Source of the DNA: FEN-987 sp964598845
GTDB taxonomy: Archaea; Thermoproteota; Bathyarchaeia; 40CM-2-53-6
Assembly (NCBI GenBank): GCA_964598845.1
Contig: CAZRDM010000005.1
Location: 1 to 64,000 of the forward strand
Direction of reading: 5' to 3'
DNA length: 64,000 nucleotides
Under the pieces are notes generated by a model. The model was not told where the DNA came from. It saw nothing but the letters and a program-made list of their open reading frames with translations, and ran no database searches. Of this stretch, positions 44,240 through 53,436 are shown in pieces (position 1 is the first letter of the stretch; each line of letters opens with the position of its first letter). Made by a program: the position numbers and the translations under genes.

Positions 44240-45634
44240 TTGTGGCGAAACCGCTTGCTTATCCACCCATACATACCGAATAGTGACCTAGAAACAAAGA
44301 AAGAGATGCTTCGCGAAATCGGTGTGAAGAGCGCCGAAGAACTCTTTGCAGATATTCCCGAGAAAATAAGGTACAACAAGAGACTAAACCTACCGCCTCC
44401 AAAATCGGAATACGAAGTAAGAAGGCATGTTGAAAGTCTCCTATCAAGAAACAAAACTTCCGGTGAGCTAGTCTCTTTCTTGGGAGCTGGTTGTTGGCCT
44501 CACTATGTGCCAGCTGTCTGTGACGAGATCAATTCGCGATCAGAGTTCCTGACAGCTTACGCTGGTGACGTATATACCGACCTTGGAAGATACCAAGCAT
44601 TCTTTGAGTTTCAGAGTATGATCGGCGAGCTTGTCGCGATGGATGTTGTGAGTTTCCCATGGTACGACTGGGGAACAGTTGCTGGCGACGCCGCTCGCAT
44701 GGCGTTGATGATTACCGATCGGCACGAGATTCTGGTTCCGAGAACAATGAGTCCCGAACGACTGGCCATCTTGCAGACTTACTGTGAAGGTCAAGCGGAC
44801 ATCAAGCTGATCAACAATGATCATGAGAGCGGGCAAATCAGCCTTGAGGATTTGAAAAGCAAGATATCATCGAAGACCGCAGCAGTATACATAGAGAACC
44901 CAACATACCTCGGTTTTATCGAAACCGAAGCAGATGAGGTCTCCCACATTGCTCACCAATATGGAGCTCTGTTCATAGTAGGGGTTGAACCCCTATCATT
45001 GGGCCTTCTGACGCCCCCCGGCGAATACGGAGCAGACATAGTGTGCGGTGAAGGACAGCCTCTCGGGATGCATATGTATTTTGGAGGTGCGCTCTTGGGG
45101 TTCTTGGCATGCAGAGATGACGAGAAGCTCATGTCAACAGTTCCTCACAGGCTGATAACGATAACCAAGACCGCGACGAAAGGAGAATGGGGATTCACCT
45201 ACGTTCTCCCTGAAAGAACCATGTTCGCCGCCAGGGAAAAGGCCAAGTCCTTTACAGGCACGGCGACAGCTCTCTGGGCGATTACAGCTGCGGTCTATCT
45301 TTCACTTCTCGGACCTAAAGGAATACGAGAACTTGCACAGGTTATCATGGAGAAATCGCATTACGCGATCAAACGGGTATCTGAGATCAGGGGTGTGAAG
45401 GTTCCTGCATTCAAGGCGTCTCATTTCAAGGAGTTCACCGTGAATTTCGATTCTTCAAGGAAGTCTGTAGAAGAAATAAACAGGAAGCTTCTCCAGTCCG
45501 AGATCATCGGTGGAAAGGACATTTCGAAGGAATTCCCAGAGCTAGGAAACACTTCATTGTTCTGTGTGACCGAGATACATAGCCGAGCTGATATCGACAA
45601 GCTTGCCGCCGCGCTTCAGGAGGCGCTTCAATGA
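44240..45634 (+). CDS. gcvPA: Glycine dehydrogenase (decarboxylating) subunit 1
   Basis: This is a 464-residue N-terminal subunit of the split P-protein. It contains YIPNSDLETKKEMLREIGV at the start, ELVSFLGAGCWPHYVP and the GEGQPLGMHMYFGGALLGFL block diagnostic of GcvPA. With GcvPB it decarboxylates glycine and passes the aminomethyl group to H-protein. The T and H proteins are not in the window. This could take glycine left after demethylation of betaine or sarcosine, or run in reverse as part of C1 assimilation. The start is TTG (44240 or 44255). The stop overlaps the gcvPB ATG. It ends in TGA. Confidence 0.95.
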   Translation: MWRNRLLIHPYIPNSDLETKKEMLREIGVKSAEELFADIPEKIRYNKRLNLPPPKSEYEVRRHVESLLSRNKTSGELVSFLGAGCWPHYVPAVCDEINSRSEFLTAYAGDVYTDLGRYQAFFEFQSMIGELVAMDVVSFPWYDWGTVAGDAARMALMITDRHEILVPRTMSPERLAILQTYCEGQADIKLINNDHESGQISLEDLKSKISSKTAAVYIENPTYLGFIETEADEVSHIAHQYGALFIVGVEPLSLGLLTPPGEYGADIVCGEGQPLGMHMYFGGALLGFLACRDDEKLMSTVPHRLITITKTATKGEWGFTYVLPERTMFAAREKAKSFTGTATALWAITAAVYLSLLGPKGIRELAQVIMEKSHYAIKRVSEIRGVKVPAFKASHFKEFTVNFDSSRKSVEEINRKLLQSEIIGGKDISKEFPELGNTSLFCVTEIHSRADIDKLAAALQEALQ

Positions 45635-47193
45635 CACCAAGAGAAATCGGCGGATATCACGCTGTAGCATGGAAAGAACCGATCATCTATCAATTGGGAA
45701 GAGAGGGCAGAAGGGGCTATCGGGTACCACCCGTCGAGGAAGAGATCAAGGCAACAGTGGGAGATGTTGTATCCCGTCTACCCGACAAGATGCGAAGAAA
45801 AATGCCTCCAGACCTCCCCGAACTGTCGGAACCTGAGGTTGTGAGGCACTTTCTCCGGCTGTCTCAGCAAACCTACGGCGTCGACACAGGAATCCACATC
45901 CACGGAACTTGCACGATGAAATACAGCCCCAAGATAAACGAGGCAGTCTCTAGGTCACCCAAGATCGCTGAGCTCCACCCGCTCCAAGATCCTGAAACTG
46001 TTCAAGGCATCTTGCGGATAATGTATGAGTTCCAAACGTGGTTGTGTGAACTTTCCGGGATGGATGAGTTCTCCTTGCAGCCGCGTGGAGGCGCACACGC
46101 AGTATTCAGTAATGCCCACATCATCAGGGCGTATCATAAGCTGAAGGGAGAACTGGACCAGAGAAACGAGATGATCACGACTGTCCTGTCTCATCCCTGC
46201 AATGGAGGTTCACCTGCTGCAGCAGGCTTCAAAGTTGTAACATTGTATCCGGATGAAGAGACGGGTTACCCGGACATCGAGGCTCTAAAGGCTGCAGTCT
46301 CGAAGCGGACAGCGGGCCTAATGATGACAGACCCCTACGACACCGGTGTATTCGACAGCAACATCGAAGAGTACGTCAAGATTATTCACGAAGCAGGCGG
46401 ACTGGTCGCGATAGATCAGGCCAACGCTAATTCCATTCTGGGTAGGCTTAGGATCGGAGATGTAGGCGTCGACCTATGCCATTTCAACCTCCACAAGTCG
46501 TTCTCAACCCCCCATGCATCCACTGGTCCTGGCAGTGCCTCAATAGGGGCCAAGCAAGAACTCAGCAAGTTCCTTCCCATCCCCATAGTAAACTTCGACG
46601 GGAAGAACTACTATCTGGACCACAATAGGCCGCACAGCATAGGGAAGGTTGCAGAGTTCTACGGCGTTATACCAAACGTTCTAAGAGCTTACGCCTGGAT
46701 AATGACGATGGGTGCAGAGGGAATACGAGAAGTATCGGAAGTAGCCGTCATAAACAACAACTATCTCATAAACAGACTCATTGGAATTCGCGGGATAAGT
46801 CTGCCATGGCAGAAAGCTCATCCCTTTAGGTTGCAGGAGGCTAGGTTCAGCCTGCAGAAGTTGAAGGAAGACACAGGCGTCGGGGTTGGAGATGTCAATC
46901 GGAGGATAATTGATTTCGGTCTCCAAGACATGGAAACAAGTCATGAGCCGTGGATAATTCCCGAGCCTCTCACACCAGAACCTCCCGAGACAACTCCCAA
47001 GGAGGATCTTGACAGAATCGCTGAGGTGCTCCGCCGAATTTCAGATGAAGCGTACACAAATCCCGAAATTGTGAAGACGGCCCCTCATAATGCTGCAATA
47101 TCAAGAATTGATCAAACCCCTTCATCCGAACCATCGAGATGGGCGATGACTTGGAGAGCCTACCTCAAGAAGATGAAGAGCGACAGGAAATGA
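45631..47193 (+). CDS. gcvPB: Glycine dehydrogenase (decarboxylating) subunit 2
   Basis: This is a 520-residue PLP-binding subunit of the split glycine dehydrogenase. The PLP lysine is in CHFNLHKSFSTPHASTGPG, and the LQPRGGAHA and DQANANSILG blocks are typical of GcvPB. It starts at ATG overlapping the gcvPA stop (ATGA) and in turn overlaps the start of the next gene by the same ATGA arrangement, so three genes are translationally linked. It ends in TGA. Confidence 0.95.
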   Translation: MTPREIGGYHAVAWKEPIIYQLGREGRRGYRVPPVEEEIKATVGDVVSRLPDKMRRKMPPDLPELSEPEVVRHFLRLSQQTYGVDTGIHIHGTCTMKYSPKINEAVSRSPKIAELHPLQDPETVQGILRIMYEFQTWLCELSGMDEFSLQPRGGAHAVFSNAHIIRAYHKLKGELDQRNEMITTVLSHPCNGGSPAAAGFKVVTLYPDEETGYPDIEALKAAVSKRTAGLMMTDPYDTGVFDSNIEEYVKIIHEAGGLVAIDQANANSILGRLRIGDVGVDLCHFNLHKSFSTPHASTGPGSASIGAKQELSKFLPIPIVNFDGKNYYLDHNRPHSIGKVAEFYGVIPNVLRAYAWIMTMGAEGIREVSEVAVINNNYLINRLIGIRGISLPWQKAHPFRLQEARFSLQKLKEDTGVGVGDVNRRIIDFGLQDMETSHEPWIIPEPLTPEPPETTPKEDLDRIAEVLRRISDEAYTNPEIVKTAPHNAAISRIDQTPSSEPSRWAMTWRAYLKKMKSDRK

Positions 47194-47993
47194 AGCTTGC
47201 AGATAGAGTTGCGATAGTGACAGGCGCATGGCGTGGTATAGGCGGAGGCGTAGCCAAAGTCCTAGCTGAGCACGGCGCATGTGTCGTCCTCACAGACAGG
47301 GAAAACGCCGTCGAAGATGCTGCTGCAAATCTCTCGAAAGCTGGTTTCAGTGCAATCGCCTTCAGAATGGACGTGACGAATGCGGATCGGGTGAATAACG
47401 TAGCTGAGCAAGTCCTCAGCAGGTTCGGAAGGATAGACATCCTTGTCAACAATGCAGGAATCTATCCACGATGCAACTTGATCGAAATGTCGGATGATTT
47501 TCTGCAGAGGATGTTTGATGTTAACGTCTTTGGAATGTTCAGATGTGTTAGGGCGGTCATCCCTGTGATGATGAGACAGAAGTATGGGAAAATAGTGAAT
47601 ATGTCCTCCGTCACGGGACCGATGGTCGGCGATCCTTCGGGAGGGCAGACCGCTTACGCGGCAACGAAGGCAGCGGTTTTGGGCTTTACGAAAGCATTGG
47701 CCTTGGAAGTGGCTCAGTATGGCATAAATGTGAACTGCATTTGCCCAGGGCACATCGACACTCCAGGAGGGAGAGAACAAACCTCTGAACCTAGCTTTCC
47801 AGATAAGAGCGTGGACGAGTTAGGTCACACAATTCCGATGTGCAGAGTTGGTACACCGGAAGAAGTCGGAGAACTAGTTGCATTCCTAGTTTCTGATGAA
47901 TCGAAGTACATGACAGGGGCACACATAGTAATTGACGGTGGAAACATCATACAGGAAACGTACCGCGGCCCCTACACGCCCAAGCACAGCTAG
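47190..47993 (+). CDS. Short-chain dehydrogenase/reductase
   Basis: This is a 267-residue SDR with TGAWRGIGGG near residue 11, NNAG, NMSSVTG, YAATK and the C-terminal MTGAHIVIDGG. ATG 47190 overlaps the gcvPB stop as ATGA, which I prefer to the longer frame from 47139 because the Rossmann strand begins seven residues later. The coupling to glycine dehydrogenase and the MttB-family gene downstream suggests a role in amino alcohol or methylated-compound oxidation, for example a betaine precursor (inference). It ends in TAG. Confidence 0.88.
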   Translation: MKLADRVAIVTGAWRGIGGGVAKVLAEHGACVVLTDRENAVEDAAANLSKAGFSAIAFRMDVTNADRVNNVAEQVLSRFGRIDILVNNAGIYPRCNLIEMSDDFLQRMFDVNVFGMFRCVRAVIPVMMRQKYGKIVNMSSVTGPMVGDPSGGQTAYAATKAAVLGFTKALALEVAQYGINVNCICPGHIDTPGGREQTSEPSFPDKSVDELGHTIPMCRVGTPEEVGELVAFLVSDESKYMTGAHIVIDGGNIIQETYRGPYTPKHS

Positions 47994-48040
47994 TGAGCCC
48001 AAGTTTCCTAACTGAACTTGCAAATGGTCGGGAAATGTGA

Positions 48041-49486
48041 TTGAAGGATGTTCTTCCAACGTGTCAGGTGCTAGGACGGAATGAGATGGATGTTCTCCAT
48101 GATGCTTCGCTCGAGATTCTCGAAAATGTCGGAATGGTAGTTCTGGAGAAAACCTGTTACAAACTGCTTGAGGACGCTGGGGCAATCGTTGATCCAGCTA
48201 GCAAGCTCGTGAAGATCTCAAGACATCTTGTTGAGGAGGGTCTCAAGAAAACACCCAAAGGAGGAAGAGTCCACTTTGCGAGAATTTCAAAGTACGATTT
48301 CAAGACCGGGGAAGGTCAACTTTTCTTCAGAGGCGGTACCCTCGGACCCCATCTAATTGACATAGAAACCGGTGCTCATAGGTCGGCTACTCGAAAGGAT
48401 TTCGTGAACCTTGTGAAATTCTTGGACGCTATGGACACTATTCATGCTGTGATGTTTCCTTGTGCCCCTTGCGATGTTTCGGCGGAATCCTTCTCTCAGC
48501 AGCTAGCTACGCTGACCTTGGAAAACACAGCTAAGCCGATAGGTGTTGTAGCTCACGGGAAGAAGAGCGCTAGAGACATCATTAGACTATCTACGGCCGT
48601 TGCAGGAGGAATCGAAGAACTCACCAAACGACCAATACTACAGCTTCTTTGCGAACCTCTTAGCCCGTTGAAGTTGGACGAGAGGCAAGGCGAGAATCTA
48701 GTAGAATTTGCCGAGCACAAGCTCCCAGTTGAAATAGCGAGTATGCCTGCTATGTGTTCTACTGCTCCGGCAACTATGGCGGCAACAATAGCTCAGCTCA
48801 ACGCTGAACATCTATGCATGATCCTAATTGCTCAGCTTATCAACCCGGGAACTCCAATCTCGCTCAATGCATGCGCGGGTTGTATGGATCCAAGGACTGG
48901 GACGAACACTTACGGAGCTGTCGAGAGGGTGTTGCTTAACGCGGCGGTCGTGCAGCTTTGGCGGTCCTACTATGGGATAGAGACCTACGCTAGCGCTGCG
49001 CTCACGGACTCAAAGTTACCTGATGAGCAAGCTGGCTATGAGAGAATGATGAACATGCTATTGCCGGCTCTGGCGGGACTCGACATGATTACAACGCTCG
49101 GCTACCTGGAATCATACCTGACCATCAGCTTTGAGCAGATACTGATCGATAATGAGATCGCGAGCATGATCCTAAGAATACTGAGGGGAGTTGAAATCAA
49201 CGAGGAAACCCTAGCCTTGGACGTGATTGAAAAGGTTGGGCCTGGACAACACTTCTTGGCTGAGAAACACACCCTGCGACACGTGAACGAACTGCTACTG
49301 CCCAAACTCGCCAACAGAAGTACGAGAGCAGATTGGGAGCGCGGCGGAGGAAGAGACATAGCAGGCCTTGCTAGGGAGAGAGCAAGACTGACCCTAGAAG
49401 CTCACGAGCCGGAGCCGCTCGAGAAAGATATCCGCAAGAAATTGCATGAAATGTCAAGAGAAATGGCTATCGATTCCCGCGATTGA
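48041..49486 (+). CDS. MttB-family corrinoid methyltransferase, non-Pyl
   Basis: This is a 481-residue MttB-family protein. It has EMDVLHDASLEILENVGM, the STAPATMAATIAQLNAEH helix and the TDSKLPDEQAGYERM loop that aligns with the Pyl region of MttB. There is no in-frame UAG. It lies 47 bases after the SDR of the gcv unit, so demethylation of a glycine derivative such as betaine followed by glycine cleavage is an attractive pathway (inference). The TTG start at 48041 is preceded by an in-frame TGA, so translation cannot begin earlier. It ends in TGA. Confidence 0.9.
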   Translation: MKDVLPTCQVLGRNEMDVLHDASLEILENVGMVVLEKTCYKLLEDAGAIVDPASKLVKISRHLVEEGLKKTPKGGRVHFARISKYDFKTGEGQLFFRGGTLGPHLIDIETGAHRSATRKDFVNLVKFLDAMDTIHAVMFPCAPCDVSAESFSQQLATLTLENTAKPIGVVAHGKKSARDIIRLSTAVAGGIEELTKRPILQLLCEPLSPLKLDERQGENLVEFAEHKLPVEIASMPAMCSTAPATMAATIAQLNAEHLCMILIAQLINPGTPISLNACAGCMDPRTGTNTYGAVERVLLNAAVVQLWRSYYGIETYASAALTDSKLPDEQAGYERMMNMLLPALAGLDMITTLGYLESYLTISFEQILIDNEIASMILRILRGVEINEETLALDVIEKVGPGQHFLAEKHTLRHVNELLLPKLANRSTRADWERGGGRDIAGLARERARLTLEAHEPEPLEKDIRKKLHEMSREMAIDSRD

Positions 49487-49523
49487 ACCGTCTCACTTGT
49501 TATGCGGCGAAGCATTCTGATCA

Positions 49524-49550
49524 GTGCTCCTCCGCGGGGTGGAGGCGCAC
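49524..49550. terminator. Hairpin between convergent MttB-family and AOR genes
   Basis: GTGC-t-CCTCC-GCGGGGT-GGAGG-c-GCAC forms a nearly perfect nine-pair stem, midway between two convergent genes. It lacks a T tract, so it may block read-through or protect a 3' end rather than act as an intrinsic terminator. Confidence 0.4.
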
Positions 49551-49615
49551 AGCGTCTTGCAGATTACGAAGTCATGACGCGTGAACCAATTCGATGATGA
49601 AAATGAACGAGTTGA

Positions 49616-51484
49616 CTAGCGTGAGGCTAGGTCTGCTAGTCCCAATTCATCGATAGTTGCCTTGCTCGGTCTACCCTCCTCATTCCAATCCCAAAGTCGA
49701 TAGTACTCTGAGAGCATTCGCTCGAAGTCTCGCTGACTCACTGTCTTGCCTTTTGCAGTGCCATCAGGCAGTGGGTCAAGGTACATACGGGGGGGCATCG
49801 AATCATCCTTTCTCGAGAAACCCTCTCTGATGTTGAAGAGTCGCGCCATCGTCCAGATGCGTTTTCCGATTGTCCTAAGCGTCTCTTCGGTATGGTCGGT
49901 TTCGCATGCCGCGTTTAGCAGTCTAGCGCAAAGGTTGAAGTTGGCAGCCAAGAAATCGCACATAGTGACACTCCATTTCACGCTAGTCCTGATTTGATCT
50001 TCTTTGACAAGTTCAGCCTTGCCTTCTGGCGTAAATGGGTCGAGCTTCCCAAACGCGTCGTAACCTACCGGCCAAGCGCGGTTGTGATCTGCTCCTCTGT
50101 CCGCTGTCGCGTAGGCTAGTGCCATTCCGAATGTTCCTCGCGGGTCGTATCCAGGATACTCTAGTCCCTTGACGTGTAGGGCATATCTCTCGGAGTTCTT
50201 ACCCACTGTTTTTGCGGCTCTTGCGACACCTTCAGCCAGAACATCCCCAATGCCTTTCCTTAGCGCGATCAGACGAGGCAGAGCTACGACTGCTTCAGAG
50301 TTTCCGAACTTGAGTTCTAAGCCATCCGTCTCCCTGTCAGTCAATATCCCTTTTTCGAAGAGTTCCATGGCCCAGCCGCAAAGGTATCCAGTTGATATTG
50401 TGTCGAGACCCATGTCTGAGCATTCCTCGTTGAACTTCATTATGACGCGGATGTCAGCGATCTCAATGTTGGAACCGCACATTGCGAGTGTTTCGTACTC
50501 CGGGCCCTCTCCTTCGAGATCAGCGTACCGTCCATCCTTGACTCTGGTTTCGTTGCGGCATCCGATTGAGCAGCTGAAGCAGGTGGACGTATGCCTAACG
50601 ACGATCTTATCGAACATTGCGTCAGCGTTTATCTGATCAGCTTCTTGGAAAACTCCCGACTGGAAATTCCTCGTCGGAAGTAGACCTGCGCCTTGGCTCG
50701 AGTCAACTATTGATGGCGTCCCTATCTTGATATATGATTCCTCGTCTGGGTTCTCGCGTATGTCTTTCTTGATAATCTCTCTAACCATCTCAAGGAAGTG
50801 AGCTTCTGAGTTAATGCTGAGTGATTTTGTCTGCTTCGTTCCGCGCGCTGAAATCGCTTTGAGGTTTTTGGAACCCATGACAGCACCGGTTCCTCCTCTT
50901 CCGGCGAAGTGGTGTTTGTCATATGCTATGGCCGCAAACCGTACCTTGTTTTCTCCTGCCGGGCCGATGCAGCCGATCTTTGGGCCGTCAATGTAATGTC
51001 TCGGAGTTTCACCGGACTCCTTGACGAGCAAGTCCGTCGTCTCGAATACACCCTTGCCCCAAAGATGGCTTGCATCTCGAACCTCCGCGCGCCCATCCTT
51101 AATTGCCAGGTACACTGGCCTCGGTGATCGGCCGCTAATGATTACACCATCGAAGCCTGCGAACTTCAGTTCCGCTGGAAAATATCCGCCTGAGTAGCTG
51201 TCACTCAACGTCCCGCTCAGAGGCGACTTCGTGACGTTTGCCATGCGGGACATGGTCGAGGCGACGGTTCCTGTAAGAGGTCCTGTCATCAGTATTATTA
51301 CGTTCTCGGGGGAGAAGGGGTCTATCCCAGGCCGCACAAAGTCATACAGGTATCTGATACCGAGTCCCTTTCCTCCAATGAATCTACTAGCCCATTCCTC
51401 TTTGAGAGACTCTTCACGCGTTTGACCTTTGGAGAGGTCCACACGGAGGATCTTCCCACAATACGCGTATCCGAGCTTTATCAT
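49616..51484 (-). CDS. aor: Tungsten-containing aldehyde:ferredoxin oxidoreductase
   Basis: This is a 622-residue AOR. The N-terminal domain (GKILRVDLSKGQ, FIGGKGLGIRYLYD) and the pterin-binding segments (GRGGTGAVMGSKNLKAI) are canonical. Three cysteines of the 4Fe-4S cluster are in STCFSCSIGC, and the fourth is near NFNLC in the C-terminal part. It oxidises aldehydes to acids with ferredoxin as acceptor, or the reverse. It would handle aldehydes from amine oxidation or amino acid fermentation. moaD lies about 110 bases upstream on the same strand. It ends in TAG. Confidence 0.93.
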   Translation of the reverse strand: MIKLGYAYCGKILRVDLSKGQTREESLKEEWASRFIGGKGLGIRYLYDFVRPGIDPFSPENVIILMTGPLTGTVASTMSRMANVTKSPLSGTLSDSYSGGYFPAELKFAGFDGVIISGRSPRPVYLAIKDGRAEVRDASHLWGKGVFETTDLLVKESGETPRHYIDGPKIGCIGPAGENKVRFAAIAYDKHHFAGRGGTGAVMGSKNLKAISARGTKQTKSLSINSEAHFLEMVREIIKKDIRENPDEESYIKIGTPSIVDSSQGAGLLPTRNFQSGVFQEADQINADAMFDKIVVRHTSTCFSCSIGCRNETRVKDGRYADLEGEGPEYETLAMCGSNIEIADIRVIMKFNEECSDMGLDTISTGYLCGWAMELFEKGILTDRETDGLELKFGNSEAVVALPRLIALRKGIGDVLAEGVARAAKTVGKNSERYALHVKGLEYPGYDPRGTFGMALAYATADRGADHNRAWPVGYDAFGKLDPFTPEGKAELVKEDQIRTSVKWSVTMCDFLAANFNLCARLLNAACETDHTEETLRTIGKRIWTMARLFNIREGFSRKDDSMPPRMYLDPLPDGTAKGKTVSQRDFERMLSEYYRLWDWNEEGRPSKATIDELGLADLASR

Positions 51485-51594
51485 TTAGATATCCCAGTAT
51501 AGTATCGCAGACTCGATTAATTGTATTTTCGTAATGATAGAAAATAGTTGAAACGAGATCGCGGAGCAATACAAGCGGAACTTGTAGTACTGAC

Positions 51595-51882
51595 CTATCC
51601 ACCGGCCACTGGCGGCATTATTGACAAGATACAATCATTAGTGAGAGATGTGTCGAAGCCCTGCAGCATGTGAATTGCCCTACCGTTCAGCAGGAATTGG
51701 AGGTGAGTTCGTGGGTCTTTCGTCTTCGGATCAAAAACATACTCCTTCAACGCATCGCCGTGCTTGTTCACAAGTGCTCTAAGTAGATCCATGACCGTAG
51801 CGGAATCTTCAATCTCCAATGTCTCTTCTCGCAAGCCTGCTATTTCGCGTGCGGAGGCGAAGTATTTGATCCTCACTCGCAA
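51595..51882 (-). CDS. moaD: MoaD/ThiS-family sulfur carrier protein
   Basis: This is a 95-residue beta-grasp protein. The VRIKYFASAREIAG start and the C-terminal MPPVAGG with the terminal Gly-Gly for adenylation and thiocarboxylation mark the small subunit of molybdopterin synthase. It donates sulfur to the dithiolene of molybdopterin. TTG 51882 is chosen because AGGTGG lies six bases upstream, giving MRVRIKYFA. The frame extends to 51927 but the extra residues are unlike the family. It is probably co-expressed with the AOR gene. It ends in TAG. Confidence 0.88.
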   Translation of the reverse strand: MRVRIKYFASAREIAGLREETLEIEDSATVMDLLRALVNKHGDALKEYVFDPKTKDPRTHLQFLLNGRAIHMLQGFDTSLTNDCILSIMPPVAGG

Positions 51883-52111
51883 TGGACGCCACCTGCTGCT
51901 GATGCTGTTTTCGCATCTGCATGTCACATCACTTCTCCATAAATCTAATGAAAGATCATCTTTCCAGTCTTTCGCGTCCTAGGGGAGCCTAGGTCTTGGG
52001 CACTGCACCCTAGGATTCCGTCTTGGAAGACAGCCGCAGGTAACAACATCATACATGGCATATGCAGTAAAGACCAAAGTTTGAAGTACTCATCAGAAAT
52101 ACCTCGACCGA

Positions 52112-52402
52112 GTGCGGATTTTGAGTTACTTTGAACTTGTCAGGGGAATACCTGGGGAGCTTCAGGGGAAGGTCGCTGATAGCTTGGTCGATCTGATCCT
52201 CAACTCCTCAAATGCCTCTAAACTCTCCGGCAACTTGGCCAGGTCGATTCTGCGTCATTGGCAGAGTAACCAGCTCGCGACGGAATCGGGCTTGGCAACC
52301 TTGGTTGAGGCCTCGCTGCAGATTGAACCACAGAAAACATCGGAGGCATTCAGTGGACTCGGTCTGAGCGCGATAGCTGAGAGGTTGCGCGTCAAAGTGT
52401 AA
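52112..52402 (+). CDS. Hypothetical protein, helical
   Basis: This is a 96-residue predicted helical protein starting at GTG. I do not recognise the family. Repeated SxxxxxLxxxILxxW patterns and no transmembrane segment suggest a small soluble helical bundle. It is read just before mer with a 17-base gap and the same strand, so it may be a partner or regulator of the C1 pathway. The coding evidence is codon continuity and context only. It ends in TAA. Confidence 0.5.
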   Translation: MRILSYFELVRGIPGELQGKVADSLVDLILNSSNASKLSGNLARSILRHWQSNQLATESGLATLVEASLQIEPQKTSEAFSGLGLSAIAERLRVKV

Positions 52403-52418
52403 TTATGGGGTGTGAGGG

Positions 52419-53411
52419 ATGGTCGAATTTGGCATCGAGTTCGTTCCACAACATCCTTTCTGGAAAACCACCTTCTTGACCATGCAAGCTGAGAAGGTTG
52501 GATTTCGTTACGTCTGGATTACGGACCACTACAACAATCGCAACGTGTACGTCTCACTGAGCATGGTAGCCAATTACACAGACAAGATAATCTTAGGACC
52601 GGGCGTGACAAATCCATATTTGTCGCATCCTGTCATCACAGCCCAAGCCGTGGCCTCGCTCGCTGAGATGGCACCCGGGAGAGTTGTATGCGGTCTTGGC
52701 GCGGGCGACAAGACAACCCTCAAGATGCTCAATGTGAGCCAAGAGAAGCCACTGGCCGCTATTAGAGAGTCCGTGGCGGTGATACGTGACCTTACTTCGG
52801 GCAAACCGGCTGAGGTAAAGGGTGAGGTGTTTAACGTCTCTGGCGCAAAATTCTTCTTCCAAGTTCCAGCTCCCGTGAAGGTATTCATCGGCGCTCAAGG
52901 TCCGAATATGCTGATGCTCGCGGGCGAGATCGGAGATGGGGTGCTAATCAATGCGTCACACCCGCGAGACATCGAAAACGCAGTCAAATATCTGAAAGAC
53001 GGTGCCAGCAAGGCTGGCCGAGCTATCGCAGACGTAGCGGTGGCAGCCTATACCTCGTTCTCCATCTCCACGGATCCTAAGAAAGCCGTTAAGGCGGTGA
53101 CACCGGTAGTAGCGTACATTGTGGCGGGGTGTCCTCAATCTGTTCTTGACGTTCATGCAGTCTCGCGTGAATCCGCTGCCAAAATCCGGGATGGCATATC
53201 GCGGGGACAATGGAAGGATGCATTCGGCCAAGTTACGCCAGAGATGATCGAGGCGTTCTCGATATGTGGGACACCTGATATATGCATCGGGAAGATCCAC
53301 AACCTCGTAAAGCTGGGCGTAACCCAAATCGTCGTCGGGTCCCCGATAGGACCAAACATCCGCGAAGCGATAAGTCTCATCGGGGAAAATATTCTCCCGA
53401 AGTTTGCGTGA
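52419..53411 (+). CDS. mer: 5,10-methylenetetrahydromethanopterin reductase (Mer)
   Basis: This is a 330-residue F420-dependent enzyme that interconverts methyl-H4MPT and methylene-H4MPT. It matches Methanothermobacter Mer closely: VEFGIEFVP, WITDHYNNRNVY, IILGPGVTNPYLSHP, GLGAGDKTT, FIGAQGPNMLMLAGEIGDGVLINAS and GVTQIVVGSPIGP. This is much closer than the other three LLM proteins in the window. It links methyl groups delivered by MtrH at 56700 to the H4MPT C1 pathway. GGGGTG about five bases before the ATG serves as ribosome site. It ends in TGA. Confidence 0.93.
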   Translation: MVEFGIEFVPQHPFWKTTFLTMQAEKVGFRYVWITDHYNNRNVYVSLSMVANYTDKIILGPGVTNPYLSHPVITAQAVASLAEMAPGRVVCGLGAGDKTTLKMLNVSQEKPLAAIRESVAVIRDLTSGKPAEVKGEVFNVSGAKFFFQVPAPVKVFIGAQGPNMLMLAGEIGDGVLINASHPRDIENAVKYLKDGASKAGRAIADVAVAAYTSFSISTDPKKAVKAVTPVVAYIVAGCPQSVLDVHAVSRESAAKIRDGISRGQWKDAFGQVTPEMIEAFSICGTPDICIGKIHNLVKLGVTQIVVGSPIGPNIREAISLIGENILPKFA

Positions 53412-53436
53412 ACACAGAGCATCCGGATACCCTCAG

